Source: Myxococcales bacterium FL481
GTDB lineage: Bacteria > Myxococcota_A > Polyangia > Nannocystales > Nannocystaceae
Direction of reading: 5' to 3'
Length of the DNA: 35,688 nucleotides
Assembly: GCA_006508105.1 (NCBI GenBank)
Contig: QKPP01000151.1
Location: 1-35,688 of the forward strand
Below the pieces are notes generated by a model. That model did no database searches. It was not told the DNA's origin and saw only the letters and a list, made by a program, of their open reading frames with translations. The translations under genes were made by a program, and so were the position numbers. Positions 14,801-21,124 of the stretch are shown piece after piece; positions within the stretch are counted from its first letter, which is position 1; each line of letters begins with the position of its first letter.

Positions 14801-15033
14801 ACATCAGCGGCGGATTCACCGGCCTGGAAGCAGGAACCACCTACTACGCCCATTACATGCACGAGGACGCGGCAGCAAACCAATCCAGCGTGTCAACGTC
14901 CGCGGGATTCACAACCACCGGGGGCGACAGCGGGTCCGGGTGGTTCAATAGCGCGGCAATAACGGCGTTCATGATTCAGAGGGCACGGCGCAAGCGAGCG
15001 GATGACGACCGCTCGGAAAGCAAGTTGATATGA
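11857..15033 (+). CDS. Large tail fibre / depolymerase candidate
   Basis: 1058 residues from ATG 11857 (GGAG upstream). Order: a LamG/concanavalin-like beta-sandwich (~1-225, with YPGRFTVVFEVTEN and RVAIGRLMD); beta modules; a carbohydrate-binding-like repeat (~425-475: FSLGDVVKEAGNFFRCTTAG and DGTAVWTREV); a helical region (~560-830, LCGRAALAVQVAM and repeated Trp/Tyr) that could be an alpha/alpha-toroid polysaccharide lyase; then Ig/Fn3-like modules (APTLSS to GLEAGTTYYAHYMHED). The C-terminus ends in a short hydrophobic patch and a basic tail. It probably binds or cuts host surface glycan. It lies before the terminase genes, away from the tail module. Confidence 0.65.
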   Translation: MGVLFTAADNDSVYGSTPPVTYPGRFTVVFEVTENPPGAQAPVYMGDKDSSSGHLEPLIQTDGTITFRDRGTSSTTVQTANSISTSGKNVLSCIWANNGGGGSDYQIKIKLNGGSADTYTTGLTGSGANWDRVAIGRLMDSSPAGAFSGKIHGIIWGNDDDSFADHDQVWNSGTVLDVNTETFGANVVTRWPLDGTSGNTVTGTDTEIDDAIGSADLDTVGGSPEYVDDEVLFPTAQGNGFDVVLTATNETTGNYTVKAGTLSSETTRTIQSVRRISATQVRIRLANGERILSGQSVLVSDTAQGVTDEAATNSSEQATNKIVDRGLAINFTTLNEADVGLFVTGEFQYKGSNHPQSATYTPGSGEEQYRFVAAMLNPPAGQDETHPFHEDSGTYDAGDAFTLGTSLTEDDVLVFAVSYPELDTHATSTAFSLGDVVKEAGNFFRCTTAGTTSGTKPSFTTETVNDGTAVWTREVGPNNSLVQKCTLLAYVGSTLKSQETFRCAWNDSATKTYYTTADMNTGLLPGDAAVAGQDDLADAEANTRYPWFELGYVDGAHDDHQPQQQMGVLYGRDLCGRAALAVQVAMSDTSYTDTLVEYLVQRGIDYIGIREAGGYWRGLEGFSNGRIILPLFAAAVLEITTTAMPILRVPKSGSESEDDWRGIAEFAEQMRYIDTATFDADIQGGYDYFDGNAGTWVNPANAPSTYSDSPSNAYFPATIRDTWEHVPEWIPRGWDPTGTGSATTSGPRWDAGSTYRLCCTAVNWGLLEYMIYAFNLEAESGVDAFLDYMARYYLIEGADSSQYKATFKTLRDTHLSTHQPTYAIASASLVGSTLTLTFNRYTTWSAANDGAFTVDSGSLGAWSQTGPRTWQSTVTGGPPTTVSYASASGDAVDAENNALADQTNVAIDSTAPTLSSPTATATGDSTGTGSVSTDEGNGTLYFVVTDSATSPSAAQVKDRTDHTGDPAQDADDQAVSGTGVQNISGGFTGLEAGTTYYAHYMHEDAAANQSSVSTSAGFTTTGGDSGSGWFNSAAITAFMIQRARRKRADDDRSESKLI

Positions 15034-15374
15034 CTGGGCAGCCCCAAGATCACGGGGGGGGCACGGGGGGCCGCTACGCCACACGGACCCGCAAAGGCAT
15101 GGCGATGCTGCAGCGCATGGTCGAGGCCGGGGGCATGGCCCCGGAAGACCTGCAGCGTGCCAAGGCGTTCGCCCAGTCGATCATCGAGCTAGAGAATGCT
15201 TCGGTGCGTGACAAACTCCGCGCCAACGAGCTGGTCATGGCGATCAGTAAGCACACGGCGGCAATGGGGATCGAGCTTGAGCGGCTTGAGCGTCTGGACG
15301 CGGGCGAGGCAACGGAGCGGGTTGAGCAGCACACGGTAACGGTGCCCAAGGTCGCTAGATTGGATGATGAGTGA
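15030..15374 (+). CDS. Terminase small subunit (putative)
   Basis: 114 residues starting MTGQPQDHGGGTGG in an ATGA overlap and ending in a GTGA overlap with the large terminase. Residues ~22-90 are helical and charged (GMAMLQRMVEAGGMAPEDLQ, then LRANELVMAISKH). The position immediately before the large subunit, plus size and charge, suggest the DNA-recognition subunit, though no clear HTH consensus is seen. The Gly-rich N-terminus is encoded by the G-rich repeat at 15053, a possible packaging site. Confidence 0.6.
   Translation: MTGQPQDHGGGTGGRYATRTRKGMAMLQRMVEAGGMAPEDLQRAKAFAQSIIELENASVRDKLRANELVMAISKHTAAMGIELERLERLDAGEATERVEQHTVTVPKVARLDDE
15053..15074 (+). repeat. G-rich 22-bp motif, copy 2, inside small-terminase gene
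   Basis: It matches the motif at 7834-7855 at 19 of 22 positions. The second half, ACGGGGGGCCG at 15063-15073, is identical and appears a third time at 17312-17322. Packaging sites are often inside or next to small terminase genes, which makes this copy the best candidate for a recognition site. Simple G-run coding (Gly codons) is the alternative explanation. Confidence 0.6.
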
Positions 15375-16675
15375 CGGCGGTACACGTCAACCTGCCCGGC
15401 CTCTACGACGCGCAGCACGATGCGTTTTTCAACGATGCGCGGTACTCGGTATGCGAGGCGACCACAAAGGGCGGCAAGACGCTCGGGGCTCTGGTGTGGC
15501 TCGCGTCGGAGTTGCTGAAAGACCCGCGCCCGCTCAATTGGTGGTGGGTGGCACCGGTCTACACCCAGGCCGAGATCGGCTACCGGCGCGCCAAGAAGAT
15601 GTTTGATGGCATCTATGAGCGGGCCAACGACACCAACATGTACCTGCTATTCAGCGGGGGCAAGCGGTGGGTCTTCAAGTCTGCGGAGAAGCCCGACAAC
15701 CTGTACGGTGAGGACGTAGCCGCGGCGGTGCTCGATGAGTTCACCCGTATGCGAGAGGACGCATGGATTGCGGTACGCTCCACGCTGACCGCCACCAATG
15801 GCCCGATTCGGATGATCGGCAACGTCAAGGGGCGAGGTAACTGGGGCTACAGGATCGCCCGTAAGGCCCAAGGCAGGGCGAAGGGCTACCACTACTCCAA
15901 GATCACCGCGGACGATGCTGTGGCGGCTGGGGTGTTCTCAAACGAGGAACTAGACGATGCCCAGCAAGCGCTCCCGCATGACGTGTTCCGCGAGCTGTAC
16001 TACTGCGAACCAGCCGACGACGGTGGAAATCCATTTGGAATCGAGGCAATCGGGCGCGTGGTTGGTCCACTATCGGATCGGCGAGCGGCGGTTTACGGCG
16101 TGGACCTTGCGAAATCAGTCGATTGGACCGTTATCACTGGGCTCGATTCTGACGGACGGGTCTGCTACTTCGACCGATGGCAGCGCCGGTCATGGGACGA
16201 GACCGAAGCCGCGCTGGTGGCGCAGATTGGCGACACGCCCGCTCTTGTGGATTCGACGGGCGTTGGCGACCCGATCTATGAGCGCCTTGCGCGGCGGTGC
16301 CCCCAGGTTGAGCCGTTCGTGTTCTCATCGAACCGGAAACAGCAACTCATGGAGGGCGAGGCCGTAGCGATTCAGCAGCAACGGACCACGATCCTTGAAG
16401 GCGTGATGCGCAACGAGTTCGAGGCGTTTGAGTACAACGTGACAAGTACAAACGGGCGTGTCACTGTTCGGTATACTGCGCCTGATGGGTGTCACGATGA
16501 CTGCGTGTGCTCGCACGCTCTGGCGGTTCACAAGTTGGGCCAGATCGTGCCGGTCAGCGCTTCGGTCGTGTGGCACGGCAAGCAAGAAACCACGGATGAC
16601 CCGGATGAGGGCCTGACGCTCGCGGAGATTGAGCGGCGGCGCGTCCGGGAGTTTGCTATGGGGGGTCGGATATGA
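15371..16675 (+). CDS. terL: Terminase large subunit
   Basis: 434 residues from GTG 15371. The ATPase part has a Walker A-like ATTKGGKT at 30-37 and Walker B AAAVLDEF at 117-124. The nuclease part has YGVDLAKSVDWT with Asp245, LVDSTGVGD with Asp294, and GCHDDCVCSHALA with Asp376/377 for the RNase H-like metal site. This enzyme translocates DNA into the prohead and cuts it at the end. The length and motif order are complete. It is coupled to the small subunit before it and a small gene after it. Confidence 0.93.
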   Translation: MTAVHVNLPGLYDAQHDAFFNDARYSVCEATTKGGKTLGALVWLASELLKDPRPLNWWWVAPVYTQAEIGYRRAKKMFDGIYERANDTNMYLLFSGGKRWVFKSAEKPDNLYGEDVAAAVLDEFTRMREDAWIAVRSTLTATNGPIRMIGNVKGRGNWGYRIARKAQGRAKGYHYSKITADDAVAAGVFSNEELDDAQQALPHDVFRELYYCEPADDGGNPFGIEAIGRVVGPLSDRRAAVYGVDLAKSVDWTVITGLDSDGRVCYFDRWQRRSWDETEAALVAQIGDTPALVDSTGVGDPIYERLARRCPQVEPFVFSSNRKQQLMEGEAVAIQQQRTTILEGVMRNEFEAFEYNVTSTNGRVTVRYTAPDGCHDDCVCSHALAVHKLGQIVPVSASVVWHGKQETTDDPDEGLTLAEIERRRVREFAMGGRI

Positions 16676-16968
16676 GTACGCCGGTGACTGGCACATGGTC
16701 GCAGTCGTTTGCGGGCCACATTTTCCCGATGGGCGACGATGAACGGGTGACGATTCGCGTTGACCAAGCGCGCGGCATTCTCGCCGAGTTGGCTGAGGCC
16801 AAGCGGGAGGCGCAGGTCAATTGGCTGCGGGCGGAGGCACTCAAGGTCCAAGACTCGGACGATAAAGCGTGGGCGTGGTTCTATGGTCGTCTGCAATCCG
16901 TCACGGGGCGGGAACAGCCCTTGAGCCATCGTCCCGAACCCTACCCCGAAGCAGAGGAGGGTCGGTGA
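16672..16968 (+). CDS. Hypothetical protein, 98 aa
   Basis: Starts MSTPVTGTWSQSF in an ATGA overlap with terL and ends at TGATG. The first 30 residues are beta-like (HIFPMGDDERVTIRVDQ), then a long helix (ARGILAELAEAKREAQVNWL) and a Pro/Glu-rich tail. The family is not recognised. Lying between terminase and portal it could be a packaging or head-assembly accessory protein. Confidence 0.6.
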   Translation: MSTPVTGTWSQSFAGHIFPMGDDERVTIRVDQARGILAELAEAKREAQVNWLRAEALKVQDSDDKAWAWFYGRLQSVTGREQPLSHRPEPYPEAEEGR

Positions 16969-17495
16969 TGGGCGACATCGTAACCAAGCACTGCGAATGG
17001 TGTGGGGCCCCGTTTGAGTCTTACGTGCCGCAGCGGATTTACTGCGGAGAGCGGGTATGTACGAATGAGCGAAAGAGGGTGCATAGGGCCAGCAAGCGGG
17101 CCGGAGATGTGCGGGATGCGTCCCGATACGACCGTTACGACATCAGCGATTTGCAGGACATGGCGGCGGACGTGTTTGTGTCCTCCTGGGTCGGTCTGGT
17201 GGTTGAGGAGGTCACGGAGGGCGGGTTTACGAGCGTGAGCGCCCTTGCCAATGCGCTGACCCAGGTGCGGGACCGCTACAAGGAGATTGCGAAGACGAGC
17301 GAGAGACAACTACGGGGGGCCGATGCCAGAACCAATGGAAACGCCGGAAACGGTCAAGCCGGAAACCGTGCTGCACAGCATCCACGACCCCGGCACGCGA
17401 AACAGCGCCAAGGCGTGGATGACAAGCCGCGAAGCCGTTATCCGCAGGTTCGAGGCTTTGGAAAGATGGTGCCAGCGGTTAGAGTCGGTAATTGA
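16968..17495 (+). CDS. Zinc-ribbon protein with tail overlapping the next gene
   Basis: 175 residues starting MGDIVTKHCEWCGAPF. An N-terminal Cys4 ribbon (CEWC at residues 9-12, YCGERVC at about 25-31) is followed by basic KRVHRASKRAG and a helical middle with VFVSSWVGLVVEEV. This is the kind of N-terminal zinc finger seen in small phage DNA-binding proteins. The last ~58 residues are Arg/Gly/Asn-rich and overlap the next ORF by 173 bp in another frame, so the functional protein may effectively end near residue 118. Confidence 0.55.
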   Translation: MGDIVTKHCEWCGAPFESYVPQRIYCGERVCTNERKRVHRASKRAGDVRDASRYDRYDISDLQDMAADVFVSSWVGLVVEEVTEGGFTSVSALANALTQVRDRYKEIAKTSERQLRGADARTNGNAGNGQAGNRAAQHPRPRHAKQRQGVDDKPRSRYPQVRGFGKMVPAVRVGN

Positions 17496-17562
17496 AGAGT
17501 TGAAGTCGGAAGTTGAGGAATTGAAGGCAAGCCAAGCACAAGACCAAGGGGGGTCGGAATGA
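17323..17562 (+). CDS. Small coiled-coil protein, 79 aa
   Basis: The ATG at 17323 is directly preceded by the G-rich motif copy (17312-17322), which may double as a ribosome site. The protein starts MPEPMETPETVKPE, then two helices, the second a clear coiled coil (LESVIEELKSEVEELKAS). It ends in an ATGA overlap. It overlaps the zinc-ribbon gene in another frame. It may be a scaffold-like helper given its place before the portal, but nothing specific shows this. Confidence 0.55.
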   Translation: MPEPMETPETVKPETVLHSIHDPGTRNSAKAWMTSREAVIRRFEALERWCQRLESVIEELKSEVEELKASQAQDQGGSE

Positions 17563-17777
17563 TTAAGCGTATTCGGCGTATGCTGGGGCTGGAGCGACCA
17601 TGTCCTCCGTTGAGTGCGATAGCTATCTGGGATGCGGACAGGTGGGGGCCGCTGAGCAGGTACGGAGTTGAGTTGACATCTGTAGAGAAGATTGCTCTGG
17701 GCGCGATGAGTGAGCGCGCGAGTGCATTGAAGGGGGCCAGCGAAAGGCCACGCAGTGGGGCTACTGACACGGATTGA
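17559..17777 (+). CDS. Hypothetical protein, 72 aa
   Basis: Starts MIKRIRRMLGLERP in an ATGA overlap. The N-terminus is basic and amphipathic, the middle hydrophobic and mixed (LSAIAIWDADRWGPLSRYG), and the C-terminus polar, overlapping the portal start by 23 bp. The family is not recognised. The amphipathic start could be a membrane- or DNA-binding helix. Confidence 0.5.
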   Translation: MIKRIRRMLGLERPCPPLSAIAIWDADRWGPLSRYGVELTSVEKIALGAMSERASALKGASERPRSGATDTD

Positions 17778-20004
17778 CAACGCGATTGACGTGCTGCGGG
17801 GCAGAGTCCCCGTCACCGCTGCCACATTCAAGGGCGGCGACGAGACGCATATCCGCCGCATCGAGAACCCCGACGACATCGAGCGGGCCGAGCACTACCA
17901 CGGGTGGGTCGGCATCGCTGTCAATCGCACCGCCCAGCAGGTGGCCGACCGGCAGATTCTGGTCTACCGCCGCAAGTCGGCATTGCAGAGCGCTTTCGAG
18001 ACGCGCCGCATCCGTGCCAAGAGTAACCGCGCCGAGTGGCGTCGAATCAAGGCTGGCATGTACGGGCCGGTGGCGCAGAAGATTGCCGAGCGGGACGACG
18101 AGATGGAGGAGGTCAAGGACCCCTGCCACCCGCTCAAGAAGCTCATCGACAAGCCGAATCCGTGGCAGTCGCGAGTCCAGTGGGTGGAGGCGATGGATGC
18201 CCATATCTCGCTGTACGGCAACTCGTACATTGCCCCGGTGGTGGGCGCGAGCGGTTGGCCGGTGGAGTTGTGGGGTCTGCATCCCGCGTTCGTGAAGATT
18301 GCCCCGGACCCCGAGCGGTTCGTTGCGGGCTACATGTTCGGGCGCAATCCGCAGGAGCAGGTGTTCTTTGACGAGAGCGCCGTGATGCACTTCCACCAGC
18401 ATCGTGGCGTTAGGCCGCATGACCCGTACTACGGCGTTGGCAACCTCGACCAAATCATCCTCCAGAGCGGGCTGAGTAAGCGCGTCAGCGTGCACCAGTT
18501 CGCCACGCTGGAGAACGGGGCTCAACCGGGCATGGTCGTGCAGGGCCCGATGAGCGAGACCGAGAAGGCCGCGCTGGAGCAGATCATCAACAACAAATAC
18601 GGTGGCCCCGAGGGCGCGGGCAAGAGCATGGTAGTTCGGGGCAAGGACCTGACCATCACGCCGCTCATGGCTCAGATGCGCGAACTGAGCTACATGCAGT
18701 CCGGGGCGGATATTCGGGACTTCATCCTGGCCGCGTGGTCGATGCACTCGGGCATGGTGACCTCAAAGGATGTGAATCTGGCGAACGGCAAGATCGCGGA
18801 CCCACACTGGCAGAAACACCAGATCACGCCCAGGGCGCGGAACATCGAAGCGACGCTGAATCACCGGCTGGTCCCGATGTTCGATGAGCGGGATGAGTTG
18901 TTTATCGGGATCGAAGAGCCCGAACTAGAGGACAGCGACGAGCGGTCAGATCGGATCGTGAATCAGTGGCAAGCAAACGTCATCGACAAGAACGAGGCGC
19001 GTGTCGAGATTGGCTACGACGCCAAGCCCGAATTCGATGGTGTGTTTTTCAGTGACACGCAGCCGAAGCCGGACCCCGGCGGAGGGTTGGGCGGGCTGTT
19101 TCAGTTAGGGGGTATCAATGGCGAAGACAAAAGTACTTACAGACGAGGACCGGGGCCGCTTTGCGATGAAAGTCAACGAGACGCTGGCCCTGTGGAATGC
19201 GTTCGACACGCCGGGGTTGATTTTGTTTCTGGAGACAGCATTGGAGCACTACAGAGCTACATATGGGAGCAAGACCCCCACTGCGGCGAACACTGGTCCA
19301 AGCGAGTCGAAGGCGCACAACTCGTCACCACTGAACGCGAACTCATCCGGATGCTCTCCCAGTGGTTCGGAGGCGTAGAGGGGACTGTCAATGACAACGG
19401 ACGCTTCACCGTTGACATCGAGTCACTGCGGATCCCCGACGATGCACAGGGGATCATGCAGGAGCTATTCCTGCGAGGCGTGCAGGAAGCCTCAGCGGAA
19501 ATCAACCTGGATCCACCCACCTCGCTGGATGCACGCGCGTTGGACTACTTCCGACAGCGACAGGCCAACTTGGTGCAAGGGCTCGCCAGCACGGTGAATG
19601 AGCGGCTGTCTCGGGCACTGCAGACATCGCTAGAGGCGGGCGAGACGATCGACCAGCGGACCACGACGATTCAGGCGGTGATCGGCGAGGACTCGACGCG
19701 CGCGGCTGCGGAGCGGATCGCACGGACCGAGACGACGAATGCGTACCTGGATGGGAAGCTCGGCACCTTTGAGAACTCCACCGAGGTCGAGGGCAAGGAG
19801 TGGCTGTTGTCATCGAACCCGTGCGAGTTGTGCGCAGGCGTCCATGCGGCTAGGAAGATAGTCAAGAAGGGCGAAGCGTTTGTTCGTAACGGAGAGATAA
19901 TTCCCGGCACGGACAAGGTGAACAAGTTTGGTGACATCAAGCGGCCTCCGCTCCATCCTTCTTGCCGTTGCGGGCTTGGGGCTGTGTTGTCTGGAGAATC
20001 GTAA
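17755..20004 (+). CDS. Portal protein fused to MuF-type head morphogenesis domain
   Basis: 749 residues from GTG 17755. Residues ~40-445 are an HK97-type portal: YHGWVGIAVNRTAQQVAD, LIDKPNPWQSRVQWVEAM, SLYGNSYI, MVVRGKDLTITPL and ADIRDFILAAW are typical. A Gly-rich hinge (GGGLGGLFQLGG, ~440-452) leads to a linker with atypical sequence (~454-510). A MuF domain follows: ERIARTETTNAY and the final HPSCRC at 734-739. The portal is the DNA gate and MuF proteins are minor head proteins. The fusion may be real, but the linker overlaps a convincing ORF in another frame, so a frameshift or sequencing error could have joined two genes. Confidence 0.8.
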   Translation: MGLLTRIDNAIDVLRGRVPVTAATFKGGDETHIRRIENPDDIERAEHYHGWVGIAVNRTAQQVADRQILVYRRKSALQSAFETRRIRAKSNRAEWRRIKAGMYGPVAQKIAERDDEMEEVKDPCHPLKKLIDKPNPWQSRVQWVEAMDAHISLYGNSYIAPVVGASGWPVELWGLHPAFVKIAPDPERFVAGYMFGRNPQEQVFFDESAVMHFHQHRGVRPHDPYYGVGNLDQIILQSGLSKRVSVHQFATLENGAQPGMVVQGPMSETEKAALEQIINNKYGGPEGAGKSMVVRGKDLTITPLMAQMRELSYMQSGADIRDFILAAWSMHSGMVTSKDVNLANGKIADPHWQKHQITPRARNIEATLNHRLVPMFDERDELFIGIEEPELEDSDERSDRIVNQWQANVIDKNEARVEIGYDAKPEFDGVFFSDTQPKPDPGGGLGGLFQLGGINGEDKSTYRRGPGPLCDESQRDAGPVECVRHAGVDFVSGDSIGALQSYIWEQDPHCGEHWSKRVEGAQLVTTERELIRMLSQWFGGVEGTVNDNGRFTVDIESLRIPDDAQGIMQELFLRGVQEASAEINLDPPTSLDARALDYFRQRQANLVQGLASTVNERLSRALQTSLEAGETIDQRTTTIQAVIGEDSTRAAAERIARTETTNAYLDGKLGTFENSTEVEGKEWLLSSNPCELCAGVHAARKIVKKGEAFVRNGEIIPGTDKVNKFGDIKRPPLHPSCRCGLGAVLSGES
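19118..19378 (+). CDS. Nested ORF in the portal-MuF linker
   Basis: ATG 19118 has AGGGGG at 19107-19112 and a TAG just upstream in its own frame (19106-19108). The first ~49 residues look like natural helical protein: MAKTKVLTDEDRGRFAMKV, then NETLALWNAFDTPGLILFLE. The end is Ser/Pro/Asn-rich and looks out of frame. In the same stretch the portal frame uses many A/T-ending codons and reads poorly. So bases ~19118-19260 are probably coded in this frame, either as a small overlapping gene or as the true N-terminus of a separate MuF gene. Confidence 0.45.
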   Translation: MAKTKVLTDEDRGRFAMKVNETLALWNAFDTPGLILFLETALEHYRATYGSKTPTAANTGPSESKAHNSSPLNANSSGCSPSGSEA

Positions 20005-20654
20005 TGAAAAACGTTCTTGACCGAATCAGAAACCAGTTCGCCGAGGTCGGTTTCGAGGACGGAGCGCCGGGCGTCAAGTCCATGACGTTCAAGCCGACTG
20101 TGGACCGCGAGAATCGGCTTGTGAAGGGTTTGGTGTCTACCGAGTCCGTGGACCTGGATAACGAGGTCGTCATGCAGGACGGTTTCGATACCAGCTACTT
20201 CCCCGAGAAGGTCCAAGCGGTCTACCTGGATCACATGTACACCAGCATGGGGACGCTCCAGGTGGCCGCTGTGGGCGTGTGCCGGAACCTGAGCCCCAAG
20301 AAGGACGGGCTGTACGCGACCACGTATGTGCGGCCCACGCCGCTTGGTGAGGACGTGCTAACCGCCATCGAGGACGGGGCCTTGTCGGGCTTCTCCATCG
20401 GCTTCAAGGTGCTGAGCGCCAGCGCCCCCACCGATGACGAGCAGCGCCGGTATCCGGGCGCACGGAACATCATCCGGGGATCCAAGTTGCTGGAGTACTC
20501 GTTTACGTCCATGCCCGCCAACGGTGACGCGAAGATCAAGAGCCTGTTGGACTCCGGACGGATTCGGCGGGATTCGGCGGTGTTGATGAGCAGCGAGATT
20601 GAGGCCAAGGCGGCTTGGCAACCGAACAAGCGGCGCGTGGTTGTGGTCGGTTAG
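20004..20654 (+). CDS. HK97-type prohead protease (peptidase S78 family)
   Basis: 216 residues from ATG 20004 (TAATG coupling with the portal-MuF gene). VYLDHMY places the catalytic His near 77, and GALSGFSIGF places the catalytic Ser at 131. The N-terminal LVKGLVSTESVDLDNEVV is typical of the fold. The enzyme removes the N-terminal delta region of the capsid protein during maturation; the downstream capsid gene has such a region. The stop region (20646-20658) is the left copy of a 13-bp repeat that recurs after the next gene. Confidence 0.88.
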   Translation: MKNVLDRIRNQFAEVGFEDGAPGVKSMTFKPTVDRENRLVKGLVSTESVDLDNEVVMQDGFDTSYFPEKVQAVYLDHMYTSMGTLQVAAVGVCRNLSPKKDGLYATTYVRPTPLGEDVLTAIEDGALSGFSIGFKVLSASAPTDDEQRRYPGARNIIRGSKLLEYSFTSMPANGDAKIKSLLDSGRIRRDSAVLMSSEIEAKAAWQPNKRRVVVVG

Positions 20655-20658
20655 GCTA
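20646..20658 (+). repeat. 13-bp direct repeat, left copy
   Basis: GTCGGTTAGGCTA, spanning the protease stop codon. The identical 13 bases occur at 20876-20888. The match extends left with TTGTG and a single-base indel. Together the copies bracket the Tat-signal gene. Confidence 0.8.
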
Positions 20659-20669
20659 AGGGGGAAACG

Positions 20670-20891
20670 ATGGACAGAAGGGGCTTTATCAAGGCAATCG
20701 GGCTTGGGTTCGCTGCTGCGCCGTCTGCCGCCAAGGCAGCCGTGGCGAAGACGCCCGTGCCCGTCATTTCCGACGATCCCGTGGAAGAACTTGAAGGCAT
20801 ACCGGTCGGCAGCCGCCTTGATTGTGTGGTGGTCAGTGGTCCGACCATCTACGACGACCAAAAGGGCTTATTTGTGTCGGTTAGGCTATAA
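20670..20891 (+). CDS. Small protein with twin-arginine (Tat) signal peptide
   Basis: 73 residues starting MDRRGFIKAIGLGF. RRGFIK at 3-8 is a good Tat motif (R-R-x-F-x-K), followed by a moderately hydrophobic Ala-rich stretch to about residue 26 (APSAAKAAVA) where cleavage could occur. The mature part of ~47 residues is beta-like (GSRLDCVVVSGPTIYDDQKG). GGGGGA lies at 20660-20665, just before the start. Such an export signal is unexpected between protease and capsid genes. The gene is flanked by a 13-bp direct repeat, so it looks like a recent insertion (moron). The function of the exported part is unknown. Confidence 0.65.
   Translation: MDRRGFIKAIGLGFAAAPSAAKAAVAKTPVPVISDDPVEELEGIPVGSRLDCVVVSGPTIYDDQKGLFVSVRL
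20876..20888 (+). repeat. 13-bp direct repeat, right copy
   Basis: Identical to 20646-20658. Here it is read in a different frame as the last codons of the Tat-signal gene, so protein conservation does not explain the match. It runs straight into TATAAT at 20887-20892. Confidence 0.8.
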
Positions 20892-20892
20892 T
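20887..20892 (+). promoter_or_regulatory. Perfect -10 hexamer upstream of the capsid gene
   Basis: TATAAT sits across the stop of the Tat-signal gene. No good -35 is visible at 16-18 bp (sequence near 20864-20870 is GGGCTTA), so the promoter is weak or needs an activator. It would give the capsid message a leader of nearly 290 bases containing the 59-codon ORF and the SD hairpin. Confidence 0.35.
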
Positions 20893-21070
20893 GCCCCGCA
20901 TGGAACAATGCGGCTGTACCCCGCGAGTAGCGGAGTGCGGCTTTTCCCCGGAGTGTTTGGTACTGCAATCCGGAGCCTGCGTAAAGGTTGGAACCATTCC
21001 CGGAAACGGGGCGCGGGCGAATCAATCTGATCGGTACAGCATCGACGCGGCACGACGCGCCGAACGCTAG
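20891..21070 (+). CDS. 59-residue Cys-rich protein between protease and capsid
   Basis: ATG 20891 overlaps the upstream TAA (TAATG) and the frame runs to TAG at 21068-21070. It starts MPRMEQCGCTPRVAECG and has five Cys at residues 7, 9, 16, 22 and 30. The C-terminal part is polar and ends SIDAARRAER, a natural helix-like end. Coupling, G/C-ending codons in most positions and protein-like composition support a real gene. The Cys pattern suggests metal binding or disulfides. A second Met at residue 4 is an alternative start. It may instead be a leader peptide for capsid expression. Confidence 0.5.
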   Translation: MPRMEQCGCTPRVAECGFSPECLVLQSGACVKVGTIPGNGARANQSDRYSIDAARRAER

Positions 21071-21124
21071 ACCCGCTCCCGCCATGGGGTAGTTCCCGGA
21101 CACGGCAAGCGGATCACCGGCGGC

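Noticed and set aside
17761..18747. Open frame of 328 codons on the minus strand opposite the portal gene
   Set aside because: Shadow of the portal gene; His/Arg/Leu-rich text without motifs.
20562..20582. Tandem 10-bp GATTCGGCGG near the protease 3' end
   Set aside because: Only two copies inside coding sequence; likely a simple local duplication with no visible role.
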